From: Scleroderma bovista
Lineage: Eukaryota; Basidiomycota; Agaricomycetes; Boletales; Sclerodermataceae
Direction: 5' to 3'
Length of the DNA stretch: 64,000 nt
NCBI GenBank assembly: GCA_037178675.1
Contig: JAYMGJ010000002.1
Span: forward strand, 41,766-105,765
The position numbers and the translations under genes were made by a program. This document shows positions 23,197 to 35,026 of the stretch, in pieces. The notes beneath the pieces were generated by a model. It was not told the origin of the DNA. It saw only the letters and a list, made by a program, of their open reading frames with translations, and made no database searches. Position 1 is the first letter of the stretch. Each line of letters opens with the position of its first letter.

Positions 23197-25785
23197 ATGG
23201 ATACAACTACGATTTCCTTAGAGGAACCTGGCGAGGATTCCTCGCCCACTGCTAATCTCAATCGAACTGTATGTGGTTTGGTCGAATGTGCTAAACCCTG
23301 AGACTGACCCCACGCTTTTCTGTTGTGGAGAGTATCCTCGGCGAGCTGCAGTGTGTAGTGGATCAGCGATTCGGCTCCATCGATCTCGGAGTTCGAGTTT
23401 CTCGAGATGTGTCGAAACCCGTTGGATCTGGCACCTATGGCATCGTGTACGAAGGAATGTTGCACCCAGAACAAACAAAAGTGGCAGTGAAGACCGTCCG
23501 TTATGGCGACAAGAGTGCTCTTCCTGTGCTCAAGGCCAGTAGTTGATTTGCTTTCTTCTCTGCGATGTCTCATGAAAGTATATTAGAAAGTTCTTAGAGA
23601 AGTATATGTTTGGTCTAAGCTCAGACACGAAAATGTTGCCGAATTACTTGGGATTACAACTGCATTCGATCATACGATATCCATAGTATCACCATTGATG
23701 TCCAGAGGGAACGCGTTTGATTACGTGCAAAATTCGGTTATCGATCCCCGTCCATTGGTATGTTGCATCGGCGTCTCGCATTCTTGCGCATCTCAGCGTG
23801 TCATTTAGATCCTAGGAATTTCAAACGGACTTTATTATCTCCACACTTTTGAGCAGGGGTCTATTATACACGGAGATGTCAAAGGCGTGGGTATCCTTGT
23901 CGCTAAGCCAGATGATTGACTCAATTGAACTAACCCTCGTAACAGCCCAACGTGTTGGTATCCAATGAGGGACATGCCCTTCTTACCGACTTTGGTTTCT
24001 CCAATCTCGCAGAAGCATCGTTTAGCCTGGCTGTCGAACAGCGCCTAGGAGGCACTTTGAATTGGATGGCCCCTGAATACTTGGTGATGAACGAGTTTAA
24101 GATGACCACTGCAGGCGACGTTTGGGCTTTTGGTATGACGGCATTGGCAAGCCGTTTAATCACTTTTCCATTGACGGCGCTCAATTCTATCTGTGCAGGA
24201 GTTATTCACCAGGAAGCGCCCATTTGATCATCTGAGGAATAACAATGCTATAATGTATAACATTATATTCAAAGATCCGGAGCGTCCCAGCTCCGATGCT
24301 TCCTGTTCTCGCCTGGCGGATGAGTGGTGGAATATGTGCTTGTTGTGCTGGAGCCGCGATCCGTCTCAGCGTGCTCAGATGTCACACATTGTCAGGGATA
24401 TCGAAGCTCTACAGGTATGCTAGGTCTCTCATCCTAGACATTTCTGACCTAGCGCTTGGCCTTATAACAGGCCACAGGGAGTCGAATGGCTTCACAATCC
24501 ATTTGTGTTCTCGAAGATCTTGCTCAACTCACATACGATTTCAATATCAACCTCGACGGGCGTGTTGAACGACTACCTGACTGCTGGTGTAGAGGAGGCA
24601 ATGCCATTGTCTACAAAGGATCTCTTCTTCCGGAAGGCGTCGAGGTAGCAGTGAAAATCCCTTTTAGTAATCTCCCCGCAGATGATACCCGAAAGATTAT
24701 TAAGGTTCGGATGCTAAAAATGTGTCTTCCTTTTGTGACCTTTTCCAGGATGTTGTCCAGGAAATCCACATCTGGTCTAAATTATGTCACAAGAACATTC
24801 TCCCACTCCTTGGCTTCACCACGGAATTTGATCGCACGATTTCCCTTGTATCTGCATGGATAGAAAAGGGAAATGCGCATGACTACGTTCAAGATAAAGA
24901 GGTCGATCCTCGCCCTCTGGTGCGTTGCCATATTGACGTATGAATGGTATCTATACCATACTTAGATTGAGGGAATCGCACAAGGGTTACATTACCTCCA
25001 TGACTATAAGCCAGGATCAATAGTTCATGGCGATCTCAAAGGTGTAGGTATCTTTCCTTTGTGTGCGTCCAGATTTGATAAGCCACGTAGTCCAATGTAT
25101 TAATATCTCAGGAGGGCAACGCCCTCCTCACTGATTTCGGTTTGCCATACGTCGTCGATTCGTCATTGAAGATGTCCTTTACACAAATTTATGAAGGCAC
25201 ACTGAGGCGGATGGCCCCTGAGATCATCGAAGGTGGGAAGGTATCAGCCGAAGGAGACGTGTGGGCGTTTGGAATTACAGCCTTAGTCAGTGTGCCTGCG
25301 TCCCATTGACCTCCTTGGCGCATGACCCGTTTCCGTACCTACAGGAGCTCTTTACCAGGAAGGTGCCGTCCCATGAATGGCAAAGCCCTGCTGGAGACCT
25401 GTATACGATTTTGCAAACACCGCCTGCTCGGCCTGATGAAGAAGAAACTCTCTTTCGTCTGACCGACGATTGGTGGGAGACATGCTTGTCATGTTGGAAC
25501 CGCACGCCATTCTTACGTCCGCAAATGTCTGCTGTTGTTCAAAGTATTTCCACTAAGGCGAGGTCCGTTTCAACAATAAAGAATCGGGTCCTTGGAATAT
25601 CTGGTTTGGCCAGATCAACCCACCCACATTCCTCCGAAAATTCTAACTTGTTGTCGTCAGGTATTGAGGTCCGGAACGCTAATGAAGTCAGCTCTGCTGA
25701 ATTGACTATTGGTGGACGACACTACAAAATTTCCAGTCAGCGAGGAGATAATATTCTTCATGCAGATTTCGATCCTCCTGTGTAA
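23197..25785 (+). CDS. tandem (two-domain) TKL-type protein kinase (K4-K5)
   Basis: ATG at 23197 (MDTTTISLEEPGED) opens a spliced gene with two complete kinase domains. Domain 1 has GSGTYGIVYEG, VAVKTVRYG, LREVYVWSKL, HGDVKGPN, LLTDFGFS, NWMAPE and WWNMCLLCW. An intron at 24416-24470 joins IEALQ in frame to ATGSRMASQ and the second domain: RGGNAIVYKG, VAVKIPF, QEIHIWSKL, HGDLKGSN, LLTDFGLP, RRMAPE, WWETCLSCW. All catalytic residues are present in both, although the second glycine loop is weak. A C-terminal extension with LTIGGRHYKISS follows; a GTAAGT donor at 25784 could extend it to 26050. I see no stop in the exons, so it may be expressed. Targets are unknown. Confidence 0.75.
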
Positions 25786-26224
25786 GTATCTGTTCCGTGC
25801 CAACGTGACCAATGCGAATATCCACACACTCGACCTATGCAGAGAGTCACCATTGCAGGACCAGTTCTCTCTATCGATTATCACTTCAGGAACAGGATTT
25901 ACTGAACGAATAGACCTATCCTTTGATGCTCTTGATGTGTATATCAGATCAGAACAGTACAGTATGCCCAACAGACAGCCCTCTCATATTTTTCTTATCG
26001 GATTGTATAGCATTCCGCAAAGCGCACAGACATTTGGAAATTGTCTTTGAGATTGCCCCACCTGCTGTGAGCAGATATGAACATAATCGGCAGACGTGCG
26101 GCTGACAAACGGATCACAGCAGTTGGTATCCCCTGAATTATTGATACCCACCACCAACGAGTTTCTTCGAATTTGCCCCCAGTAAGCATTATGTCAATGC
26201 ATTTGGTGTGCTACTTTTAACTGC

Positions 26225-28080
26225 TGTGTACCAGTTTCCGTATCCTAGTCATCGGCAGGGTGACTTGTCCATACGTGATCTCGTTTGAGTTATCCTGACA
26301 ATCTCACACACAGGTTGGAATTGGGAAGACTTCACTCATCAATCGTACTTTCGGTATCGACGAAGCCGTTGAGTGCCCAATAACATGTTATTGTTTGTTA
26401 TTCATGGTTCCTCTTAGCGCCCATCGCATAACATGCGAGGGAACACAAATATTGAAAAGCCACTGGCCTCCAAACGGAACAAGCGGTTTATCTTACACCT
26501 TCGTCATGGATTTGATTCCAATGGAAATGACAGCATCGCAATTGTTCAGTCATTTATTGAAAGACGAAAGAACCACAAAGACGCCAAAGAGCAGCTGCAT
26601 GTCATCTGGTAGGTTGATTGGTAATGGAAGCAAGTCCCTGACAGTCATTTCGATATTTTAGGTTGTGTTTCCAGATCCCCCTCGAAACCTATGGCCAGAG
26701 AATGATGGAGTCTGAAATGGAAAATTTTTTACAAATGAAGAAGACCATATTAAGAGATAGTGAGTGGAACGTGCTTGAAATTGACGCTCTGCATGCTGAC
26801 TTCTCTTAGTCCCTACCGTATTCGTGTTCACCAAATATGACAAACTTGTTGATGAAATAGAAATTAGATGGACAGATGAAGGTAGAGAATACATCGAAAG
26901 TGACATCGAAGCAGCAGCAGCGGAATATGTGAAGAAACACTGCGTCGAATGTATCGAACAGCTCACGGGGGAACACAATATCCCATATCTTGTGGTCTCT
27001 AGTGCGTCCATAGTGCTTTACCGAACATTCCTGTGTGACCTTTATGTTGCACTGCAGTGAGGCGTCGCTACCAGGACAAATTGGAACAACTGGTTCAGCT
27101 AACGTGTCAGATGGTTTCCGAACATTTCGCACAGCAAGGCACCGGTCCTTCAGCAGTGTCTACAGTGACAGTTATGGCTCAAAGAGCTGCTCCTTCTTTG
27201 AATATTACTGCATCAATAAAGTATATCTTTTGCACGTTACCCATATCAACCGCTAATTCACATGTCACAGGGTTGGAAAGCAAAGTTCGTCCATGTTGTG
27301 ACACCTGCGCTCATCAATAACGTTCCTCCCCAAGGGTACTTGCGGGCGGAGTTTACTGCTGGCAATGCTTTTTCAAGTCACAGAATCCAGAATTGCCTCG
27401 GGGTTATTCATACCGACATCGTTGAGGTTTGGAACTTATGTGATCCATCCAAAGTACGATTTACCTAATTTCGCCCATGCTGTTGTGTTTCACTGAATTT
27501 TTTTTTTTGCGTTGGCAGGTTCTAATGGGTGAAGAATTTCGAGCATCCATAATCAACTTGCTCGAGGACGACAGCCATTCTTCAGCGCAGTCATCGTGAG
27601 TCATTACACCGTCATTTGGCGTTACGGAGTGCTCACAAAGCATCGTCGCTCACAGAGGTGGATTCAAGCAAATGGTTATGAGGCCAATGAAGGTCTTTGT
27701 GCAGACCTACCAATTCCATAGAAAGGCGTGAGCACACCTCCGACTATCAATTGGCACATCTAAAGTTTTGTTTCAGGCCGGAGGTGCAGCACAAATTCAT
27801 GGCATATATTGTGGACTTGATACATGTCATGGATCTGTTGTTCATGCTCACAGTCGGAAAAGACGGCCAGGACCTCAATCCTTCCGTCATCAAGGATATC
27901 ATTCTCGCCTACGGCGAGTCGGCAAAGAGGAGGAATGCCCATACCAAGATCAAGGCACTCACTGGTTACGATATCTTTTCGGAGATTGAGCCCATTATCA
28001 CAACGGGCTGTGACGGCGATGAGGAGTTGAGCCATAGTATGAAAGATATTGGGAAAAAACTACATGGGAGGATGTACTAG
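26225..28080 (+). CDS. AIG1-like GTPase (G-domain protein), possibly degenerate
   Basis: Exons give FRILVIGR joined to VGIGKTSLINRTFG (P-loop, G1), NIEKPLASKRNKRFIL, VQSFIERRKNHKDAKEQLHVIW, PTVFVFTKYDKL (G4, TKxD) and, after two more introns, a helical C-terminal part ending FMAYIVDLIHVMDLLF...KKLHGRMY. These are features of the fungal AIG1/GIMAP-like GTPases, which bind GTP and often act at membranes. Where relatives have HDSRGF (G3, DxxG) this copy reads HLRHGF, so the Mg-coordinating aspartate seems lost. The start is not fixed; the gene may begin near 26,120-26,230 or be joined to the kinase gene just upstream. It lies in the same direction between the two multi-kinase genes. Confidence 0.6.
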
Positions 28081-28355
28081 TTTCACTGGCGCCTGCCAAG
28101 ATCACTACAAGGTTGTCATACACCTGGCCTCCAGGCGGCGCAGATGCATGGCATACGGAGTACCAGAACAAAAGTGTGGCAAGAATGCGGTGAGAACGAT
28201 CGGTGTGCTGGGCTGCGGAGTATGTAGAATGCAAGTATGTAGCACGCACAGTCATTAGCTGGACAAGTCAATGGTGAATCGATGGCGGCCATAATTTGAT
28301 CGGTTCCTTGTGCGGTTCATCTCGTCTTCCAAATATCCTGGTTTCCGTGCTGACG

Positions 28356-28625
28356 ATGGATACAACTGCGATTCCCTTAGAGGGACCTGGCGAGGAGTCC
28401 TTTCCCACTGCTAATCCCAATTGAACTGTAAGTGGCTCGGTCGAATGTGCTAAACCCTCGGCCCACTATCACAGATTCTACACGTCTTTCTGTTGTAAAG
28501 AGTATCTTCGGCGAGCTGCAGCGTGCAGCGGATCAACGATTCGGCTCCATCGATCCCGGAATTCGTGTTTTTCGAGAACACGTCGAAGTTCGTTGGATTT
28601 GGCATCTACACCGCAGGCAAAGCCC
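28356..28625 (+). pseudogene. truncated copy of kinase 5' exons
   Basis: From ATG 28356 the sequence follows the first exon and the start of exon 2 of the multi-kinase genes (DTTAIPLEGPGEE, then FGELQRAADQRFGSID), and stops within the glycine loop (FVGFGIYTAGKAL). It is followed at 28640 by another copy of the upstream region and then the complete gene at 28976. It marks an abortive tandem copy of the promoter and 5' end. Confidence 0.7.
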
Positions 28626-28975
28626 TGATGTCACAGGAAATACCTCGAATGCTCGCCAGGACCTCCGGAGTCGCCGGGACACTGGTGACGCAATTGGCAG
28701 GGTGGCTAGCATGGATTATACGATGGGACGTGATATCATTAATTGTGGGGATAACTTGATTGGTGTCTGGCAGAATAGTCCCAGTTGTTCTGCTCTACCA
28801 GAACAAAAGTGTGTGGCTGCTGGCAAGAACGTGAGAAGCCGCGAAGTATGTAGCACGCAAGTAGCACGCATAATCAGGGCGATGAATCCATGGTGGCCAT
28901 GACTCGATCCCTTCTGCGACTCATCTCGTCTTCCCAACTTGTATCCTGGTTTCTGTCCACCCCTAAATACCGACG

Positions 28976-31900
28976 ATGGATACAACTGCGATTGCCTTAG
29001 AGGGACCTGGCGAGGAGTTTTCGCCCACTGCTAATCCCAAGAGTCGAACTGTACGTAGTTTGGTCGAATGTGCTAAACTCTGAGCTCACTATCACTGACT
29101 CTATGCCTTTCTGTTGTGGAGAGTATCCTCGGCGAGCTGCAGTGTGTAGTGGATCAGCGATTCGGCTCCATCGATCTCGGAGTTCGTGTTTCTCGAGACG
29201 TGTCGAAGCTCATTGGATTTGGCACCTATGGCAACGTGTACGAGGGAACGTTGCACCCAGAACAAACAAAAGTGGCAGTGAAGACCGTCCGTTATGGTGA
29301 CAAGAGTGCTCTTCCTGTGCTCAAGGCCAGTAATTTATTCGCTTTCGTCTTTGCGATGTCTCATGACAGTATATTAGAAAGTTCTTAGAGAAGTATATGT
29401 TTGGTCTAAGCTCAAACACGAAAATGTTGCCGAATTACTTGGGATTACAACTTCATACGATCATACGATATCCATAGTATCACCATTGACGTCCAGGGGA
29501 AACGCGTTTGATTACGTGCGAAACTCGGATGTCGATCCTCGTCCATTGGTATGCTGCATGGGCATCTTGTATTCTTGTGCATCTCAGCGTGTCATTTAGA
29601 TCCTAGGAATCGCAAACGGGCTGCATTACCTCCACACGTTTGAGAAGGGTCCTATCATACACGGAGATGTCAAGGGCGTGGGTATACTACTTCAAGTTTC
29701 TAAGCCAGATGGTTGATCGGACAGACCCTCGTAACAGCCCAATGTGTTGGTATCCGATGATGGACGTGCTCTTCTTACCGACTTTGGTTTCTCCCACCTC
29801 GCCAACGCGTCGTTTAGTCTGGCTGTCGAACAGCGCCCAGGAGGTACTTTGAATTGGATGGCCCCTGAATACTTGGATGAGGGCGCGTTCACCATGACCA
29901 CCGCAGGCGACGTTTGGGCTTTCGGTATGACAGCACTGGCAGGCCATTTAACCACTCTTCCATTAGCGGTATTTAACTCTAACTCTGCAGGAGTTGTTTA
30001 CCAGGAAGTGTCCGTTCGATCATTTGAAGAATACCGGTGCTATAATGTACCACATTATATGGAAAGATCAGGAACGCCCAAGCTCCGATGCCTCCTGTTC
30101 TCGCATGACAGATGAGTGGTGGAACATGTGCTTGTTGTGCTGGAGTCGCGACCCGTCTCAACGTGCTTCTATCGTAAGTATTGTTGAGATAATCAACACT
30201 TTGCAGGTATGCAATCATTACGAAGTCTCTAGTCTTGGAAATTTCTGACCTCCATGACTTGACCTCAGACTTTTGCCAAGGCTGACACAGCCTCCCTTCC
30301 TCGTGAGGTGTGTATCGTCATTTTTCCGATATGATACCACGACTCTCCGTCTTAATTCCATGCGTATGCAGTCCAGTACTGGGAATTCTGTACCGCGAGC
30401 CAGTATCCACAATCGTGGGTTGATATCCATTAACACCATTTCCACTTCACGTGATCCCAGTAGTACACTCCACGAAATTGCCCGTCAGGCATCGCAGGAT
30501 TATATTATCCTGGACGGACGGCTGTCCAGAGATACAACGTCATTTATACGTGCTGGATATTCTTGTGTTTATGCAGGCACTCTGTCTCTAAAGAGAAAGG
30601 GGGCTGTGGTAACAACTATAGGTGGCGGCTCGCGGGATCAAGAAAAAGGTTTGAAGGTAATGTCGCTCTTGTATAAAAATAGCTCCACTTCATTGTAATC
30701 TTGGGGGATCAAGGTGGCCATAAAGACGGTGGTTTCGTCGGTGGATATAGATTTCATCAAGGTATTTCCAATCATTACACTTTAATTGCTCTGACACTCG
30801 AGTAGAATATCCCCAAAGAAGCACGTCTATGGTCGAAACTTCGTCACGAACATGTCCTCCCATTCCTGGGCATCACCACTGACTTCGATCTGACAGTCTC
30901 CATCGTGACTCCGTGGATGAAAAAGGGAAATGCACACGACTACGTGCAAGATCCAGATATCGATCCTCGTCCTTTGGTTTGTTCAACTGTTTTGAAATAT
31001 TTGGTAAACTTATCTTACTCACACAGATCCGGGGGATCGCACAAGGGCTGCATTATCTGCACAATCACTCCCTAGGGCCAATAATCCACGGGGATATGAA
31101 AGGTGTAAGTGTTCCTTTTCCAGCGTAGATTCAAAATAATCTTGTTCCAGGTCAATGTCCTGATATCTGATGATGGGCGCGCCCTCATTCATAATTTTGG
31201 TTTCTCGCGGTTGGTTGGAGGTACATTAACCTGGATGGCACCAGAAATGCTTGAAAGTGGCGAGCAATCAATTTCAGCGGATGTATGGGCATTTGGAATG
31301 ACGGTCCTGGTATGTTTGACATTTGCTCTTGTAGAGTTGAATTGAATCTGTGTAGGAATTGTTCACGCGGCAAAGTCCCTACCATAAGCTCGATCCCAAA
31401 AGCATCATTATTAGGATTTTAAGTGGACCGCCACATCGCCCAACAGATGAGGAGATGTGTTTTCGTATGTCTGACAATTGGTGGCAGCTGTGTCTTTCAT
31501 GCTGGAATCTTGACGCCTCCTTGCGACCTACAATGTTGGATATCGTCCAGGAGATCGGAAAGATGGTATATTTCTAATTATTTTGCATTCTTCATTGTCA
31601 TCAATCGATACAGATACCTTTGGACGAAAGGCATGTGAATCGCCCTTCGATGCCAGAACTGTATAGCTTTGTCCAAGAGGAACTGGCACTTGAAGAATTC
31701 TCTAAGCTTGCATCGTCATATGGCTTTGATCTCGATGTAGAAATCGAACAGCATGGTGCAACATCGCATCGCGATTGTACGAACATTGCATTCCGGGGGA
31801 TGTTGCGCCATCCCGAAGAAACAATGGTGGCGGTAAAAGCAATACGAGGCAATCCTCCCCACAACACGGAGATTGTCAAGGTTGATACATCATTCCTTCC

Positions 31901-32793
31901 CGTTACATAGGGCTGACCCCTAGTTAGAGTATAGTTTCGAGTGTATCCGCCTTGATCAAAATTCGCCACGAAAATATTCTTCCAATACTCGGAGTCACTA
32001 CCAAATTCCATAGCAGGGTGTCGTTAGTTTCCGAATGGATGGAGAATGGAAATGCTCGCGAATATGTGCAAAATGGTGGTGTTGACCCCAATCCTCTGGT
32101 ATACCGTCGGAACACATCTTCTTTCCCCATTGAAGTAATATATCCTATTTAGCTCCTTGGAGTTGCAATTGGACTGCAGTATCTTCACAGTCAAGTTCCT
32201 CATCCCATATTTCATGGTGCTCTCAAAGGCGTACGTTGGCATTATTTTTGTTCCTCAGTCTATGACTTAATGGATTCAGTCGAATATCCTGATATCTCCT
32301 AGTGGCCAAGCACTCCTTACCGACTTCGGGCTACTTGACCTTAATGAACCTCCCTTTTTAGCGAATCGCGTAGGCACGATTAATTGGACATCCCCTGAAC
32401 ACTTGAATGATCTGAAGGGGTCTGCTGCGGGAGATGTGTGGGCGTTCGGGATGACAATGCTGGTACGTTGGAATCTCCTAATTCAACCGCAGACACTGGA
32501 AGATGAATCTGCAGGAACTGTTCACTCGAGCACTTCCATTCGATTCAATCCTTAATTCAGATGAGCTTGAACGATGTATTTGGCAGGGACCACCCGACCG
32601 CCCTTGCAGTGGGACCACATGTCAACGTTTGACAGATGGGTGGTGGAGGATATGCTTGCTGTGCTGGTCACACGAACCAAGCCAACGTCCGTCGATCGAC
32701 GAGGTCCTTGAGATGATTGAAGACGAACTCTTTAGGGCTCTTCGGCGGCAAGACAGGAGCAAGATGCAGCGAATGTTAGTGGAGAAGAGATGA
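28976..32793 (+). CDS. tandem (three-domain) kinase/pseudokinase protein (K6-K7-K8)
   Basis: ATG at 28976 (MDTTAIALEGPGEE). Domain 1 is canonical: GFGTYGNVYEG, VAVK, HGDVKGPN, LLTDFGFS, NWMAPE. Introns join INTLQ to TFAKADTASLPRE and SSTGNS, leading in frame to domain 2: VAIKTVVSS, HGDMKGVN, but ALIHNFGFS in place of TDFG (metal-binding Asp to Asn). Another intron joins EIGKM in frame to IPLDERH and domain 3: VAVKAIRG, HGALKGSN (catalytic Asp to Ala), LLTDFGLL, SPEHL for APE, and no glycine loop. So one active-looking kinase is followed by two pseudokinase-like domains. At about 31880-31950 I found no canonical splice that keeps frame, so domain 3 may be damaged. The end is an Arg/Lys-rich helix, stop at 32793. 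Confidence 0.68.
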
Positions 32794-34006
32794 ATGGATG
32801 CACTTTGAATCAATGTCGTGAATGTTGCTTTGGCAGGTCATTGTATGTATCCCGTCTGACCTTCTAGTAGTAGGACAAGAATAGATACCCTGCCAGTTTG
32901 TCATGACACTCCAGGCCTCGCTGGTCAGTTTCACATGAGAAGTCTTACCAGTCCTTCCCCACTATTTTGATGTGACACGGTACGGTGCTCATGAATTGGT
33001 TATAGGTCTCACCTACAGTGAAGCTGGTGTGTATGGCGGAACTGCTACGCCGCAAAGGGCGGCAGTAGGGAGGCTGTAACATTCTGATCATTCAAGCTGG
33101 CAATCTGTGAAGTTTGCGTGATCCCATGGATTAGCCGTATCGGCCACCATCCGTAACCAGGGGGCAAGTGCTGGCTAGACCAATTTCGGGGGACAACTGA
33201 CCAACCACCCGTACGTCTTTCGTATTCAGTTGGACTCATCAATGAGATATGACATCGACAATAAACGATGGTCCGTGTCATCGCCAGATTGCTGTTCCAG
33301 ACATTTCATTGAATACGCATTCCAAATACCTGGAAAAACTCCACTGGATTTTCGGGGGCGACGTTGAACATGACCCCTCCTCCCCGTTACAGTCACCGGC
33401 CAAGTATCATGTTAAGCTATGGATATCTGATGAGCACTGGTTTCAACAGCTCGAATGCATACCCTTGGCACGGAGGGTACATGTGGGTCGTCTGGGGATC
33501 ATGCGATGTTTTCGGAACTACGACGCCAAATAATTTACGAATGTTCCAGAGCCGAAATCGGATTGCCAGTTATGAGCGGTCATCGACACGCCTGAATGCC
33601 GACTGCTCGAGTCTCCGAGATGGGCAGAGACTGGGCGTGCGCCAAAAGAGTGAGCGCACTTGGTGTGTCGAGTCGCAATTTCGAGTGATTGGGGAACGCC
33701 CAGGAGCGCTGACTCGAATATACAAGGTCTTGAGAGGTCGATACAATGAGACTCGAACCAGAGCCACGGAACCCACGTTGGATTTGAGAGAAGCACGAAA
33801 AACTCAAATCCGAGCTATGCAGGTAGGTGTGAGTCGTACGTTTCAGTATTACAACCACGAACGACACTTAACCAAGCTGATGTACTGACTCGATGTACCC
33901 AAAAACGGTGGAGATAGAGTACTTCGGTGGTTCATCGTCCCCTTCTCGAGGGTATGTCCATGTGATGATGATGTTTCAATGTGGTACCGGAAGACGCAAG
34001 ATCCAA
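32794..34006. other. intergenic with recurring flank fragments
   Basis: Fragments shared with 22540-22935 occur at 32990-33440. An open frame of 174 codons at 33364-33888 has no recognisable domain and begins inside such a repeat; I do not call it a gene. Confidence 0.4.
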
Positions 34007-34012
34007 ATTGAT

Positions 34013-34439
34013 GCCCAGACTACTCCCCGAAGGGGGGTAGTGTATAGTCTGTGTGCGAGGAGAGGTATCCCGGACGGTTGTTTGTCGTGTCCGTCGGACG
34101 CCCCTCTCCTAAGATTGGGGCCGCGTAGTACAGTACACACAGTGACAGGTAAAGGGGCGGGTTTGGGCGTGCAGTTTCGAGCCTGCGAAAGCTCTCGTCA
34201 GGGGGCTTAACCGCTACCCGACGCAAGGATGGTCTGAAAAACTGGGTGAAAGCAAGTGGGGACAAGGAGGCTTCTTCGTCAGCGAGTGCTCGAGGCTGTT
34301 CCCACAGGCCAGCCAGGCGAGAATGTCCCTTTCGGGAGCACGCCAGCACTTTTCTCGTCCCCGTGCAGCACCACACTGGTACTAGCCAGTGGGGATCCTC
34401 TCTTGCCATACCGCTGAGGATATCCGACGAGTGGCACAG
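34013..34439 (+). mobile_element. 0.43-kb non-autonomous element with terminal hairpin, copy 2
   Basis: Inverted copy of 21151-21674. It is flanked by ATTGAT at 34007-34012 and 34440-34445, a 6-bp target duplication that fixes its ends at GCCCAG and GGCACAG. It lacks about 80 bp present in the other copy; the gap is bordered by a short CGGGT repeat. Confidence 0.65.
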
Positions 34440-34445
34440 ATTGAT

Positions 34446-35026
34446 CACTTGTCGGCTTGATCTCGAGGAGACGCGTCAGCCATATTGACCGCGAGACAAC
34501 CAACAAACCAAGCCACGAAATACAGAGAAGAACATGAGACAATACATGCGGGCCGACGAAAACGAGAACGCACGATCCTTTCAACTGTGACCAAATCGAT
34601 TGAATTAGCGTTCTCCACACCCCATTCGCCTTGTTGCTTGCTTGCTCATCCACGTTTGATGATTCGAAGTACTTGGAAGTTGGCACGAACTGCCACTTCG
34701 GTTCGCCCTTTGCCCAATTTTTCCCGGCCACTGCACAACTTCAAGTAGTGGCGTCTAAGACTCTAAATGAGCGGCACCATAGTACGTTTCTTTATGTCTG
34801 CCTCCCCAAGAATTGTCATTGGTCAACCTCAGTGAAACAGTCTGCCTCGTTTCCCTCCAATCCAAATGGTGTATGTGGTTCTGTTGAATACGCACAGTCC
34901 TGTACTCTGTCGCTGACTCCTATATTCTTCCTGACCGGTGGTATTACTCATCCTTAGATTGGATCCAAGGTCGTCTTCCGCCGGTTGTTTCCTCTTGACG
35001 TCTTCTGATTTTTCTCTGTTGTTCAG
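34446..35026. other. upstream flank of K9, no gene recognised
   Basis: Small open frames only; no domain recognised. The usual first exon of the kinase family (MDTT...) was not found here. Confidence 0.35.

Noticed and set aside
33364..33888. 174-codon open frame after the triple kinase
   Set aside because: It starts inside a recurring flank fragment, and the protein is low in recognisable structure and has no domain.
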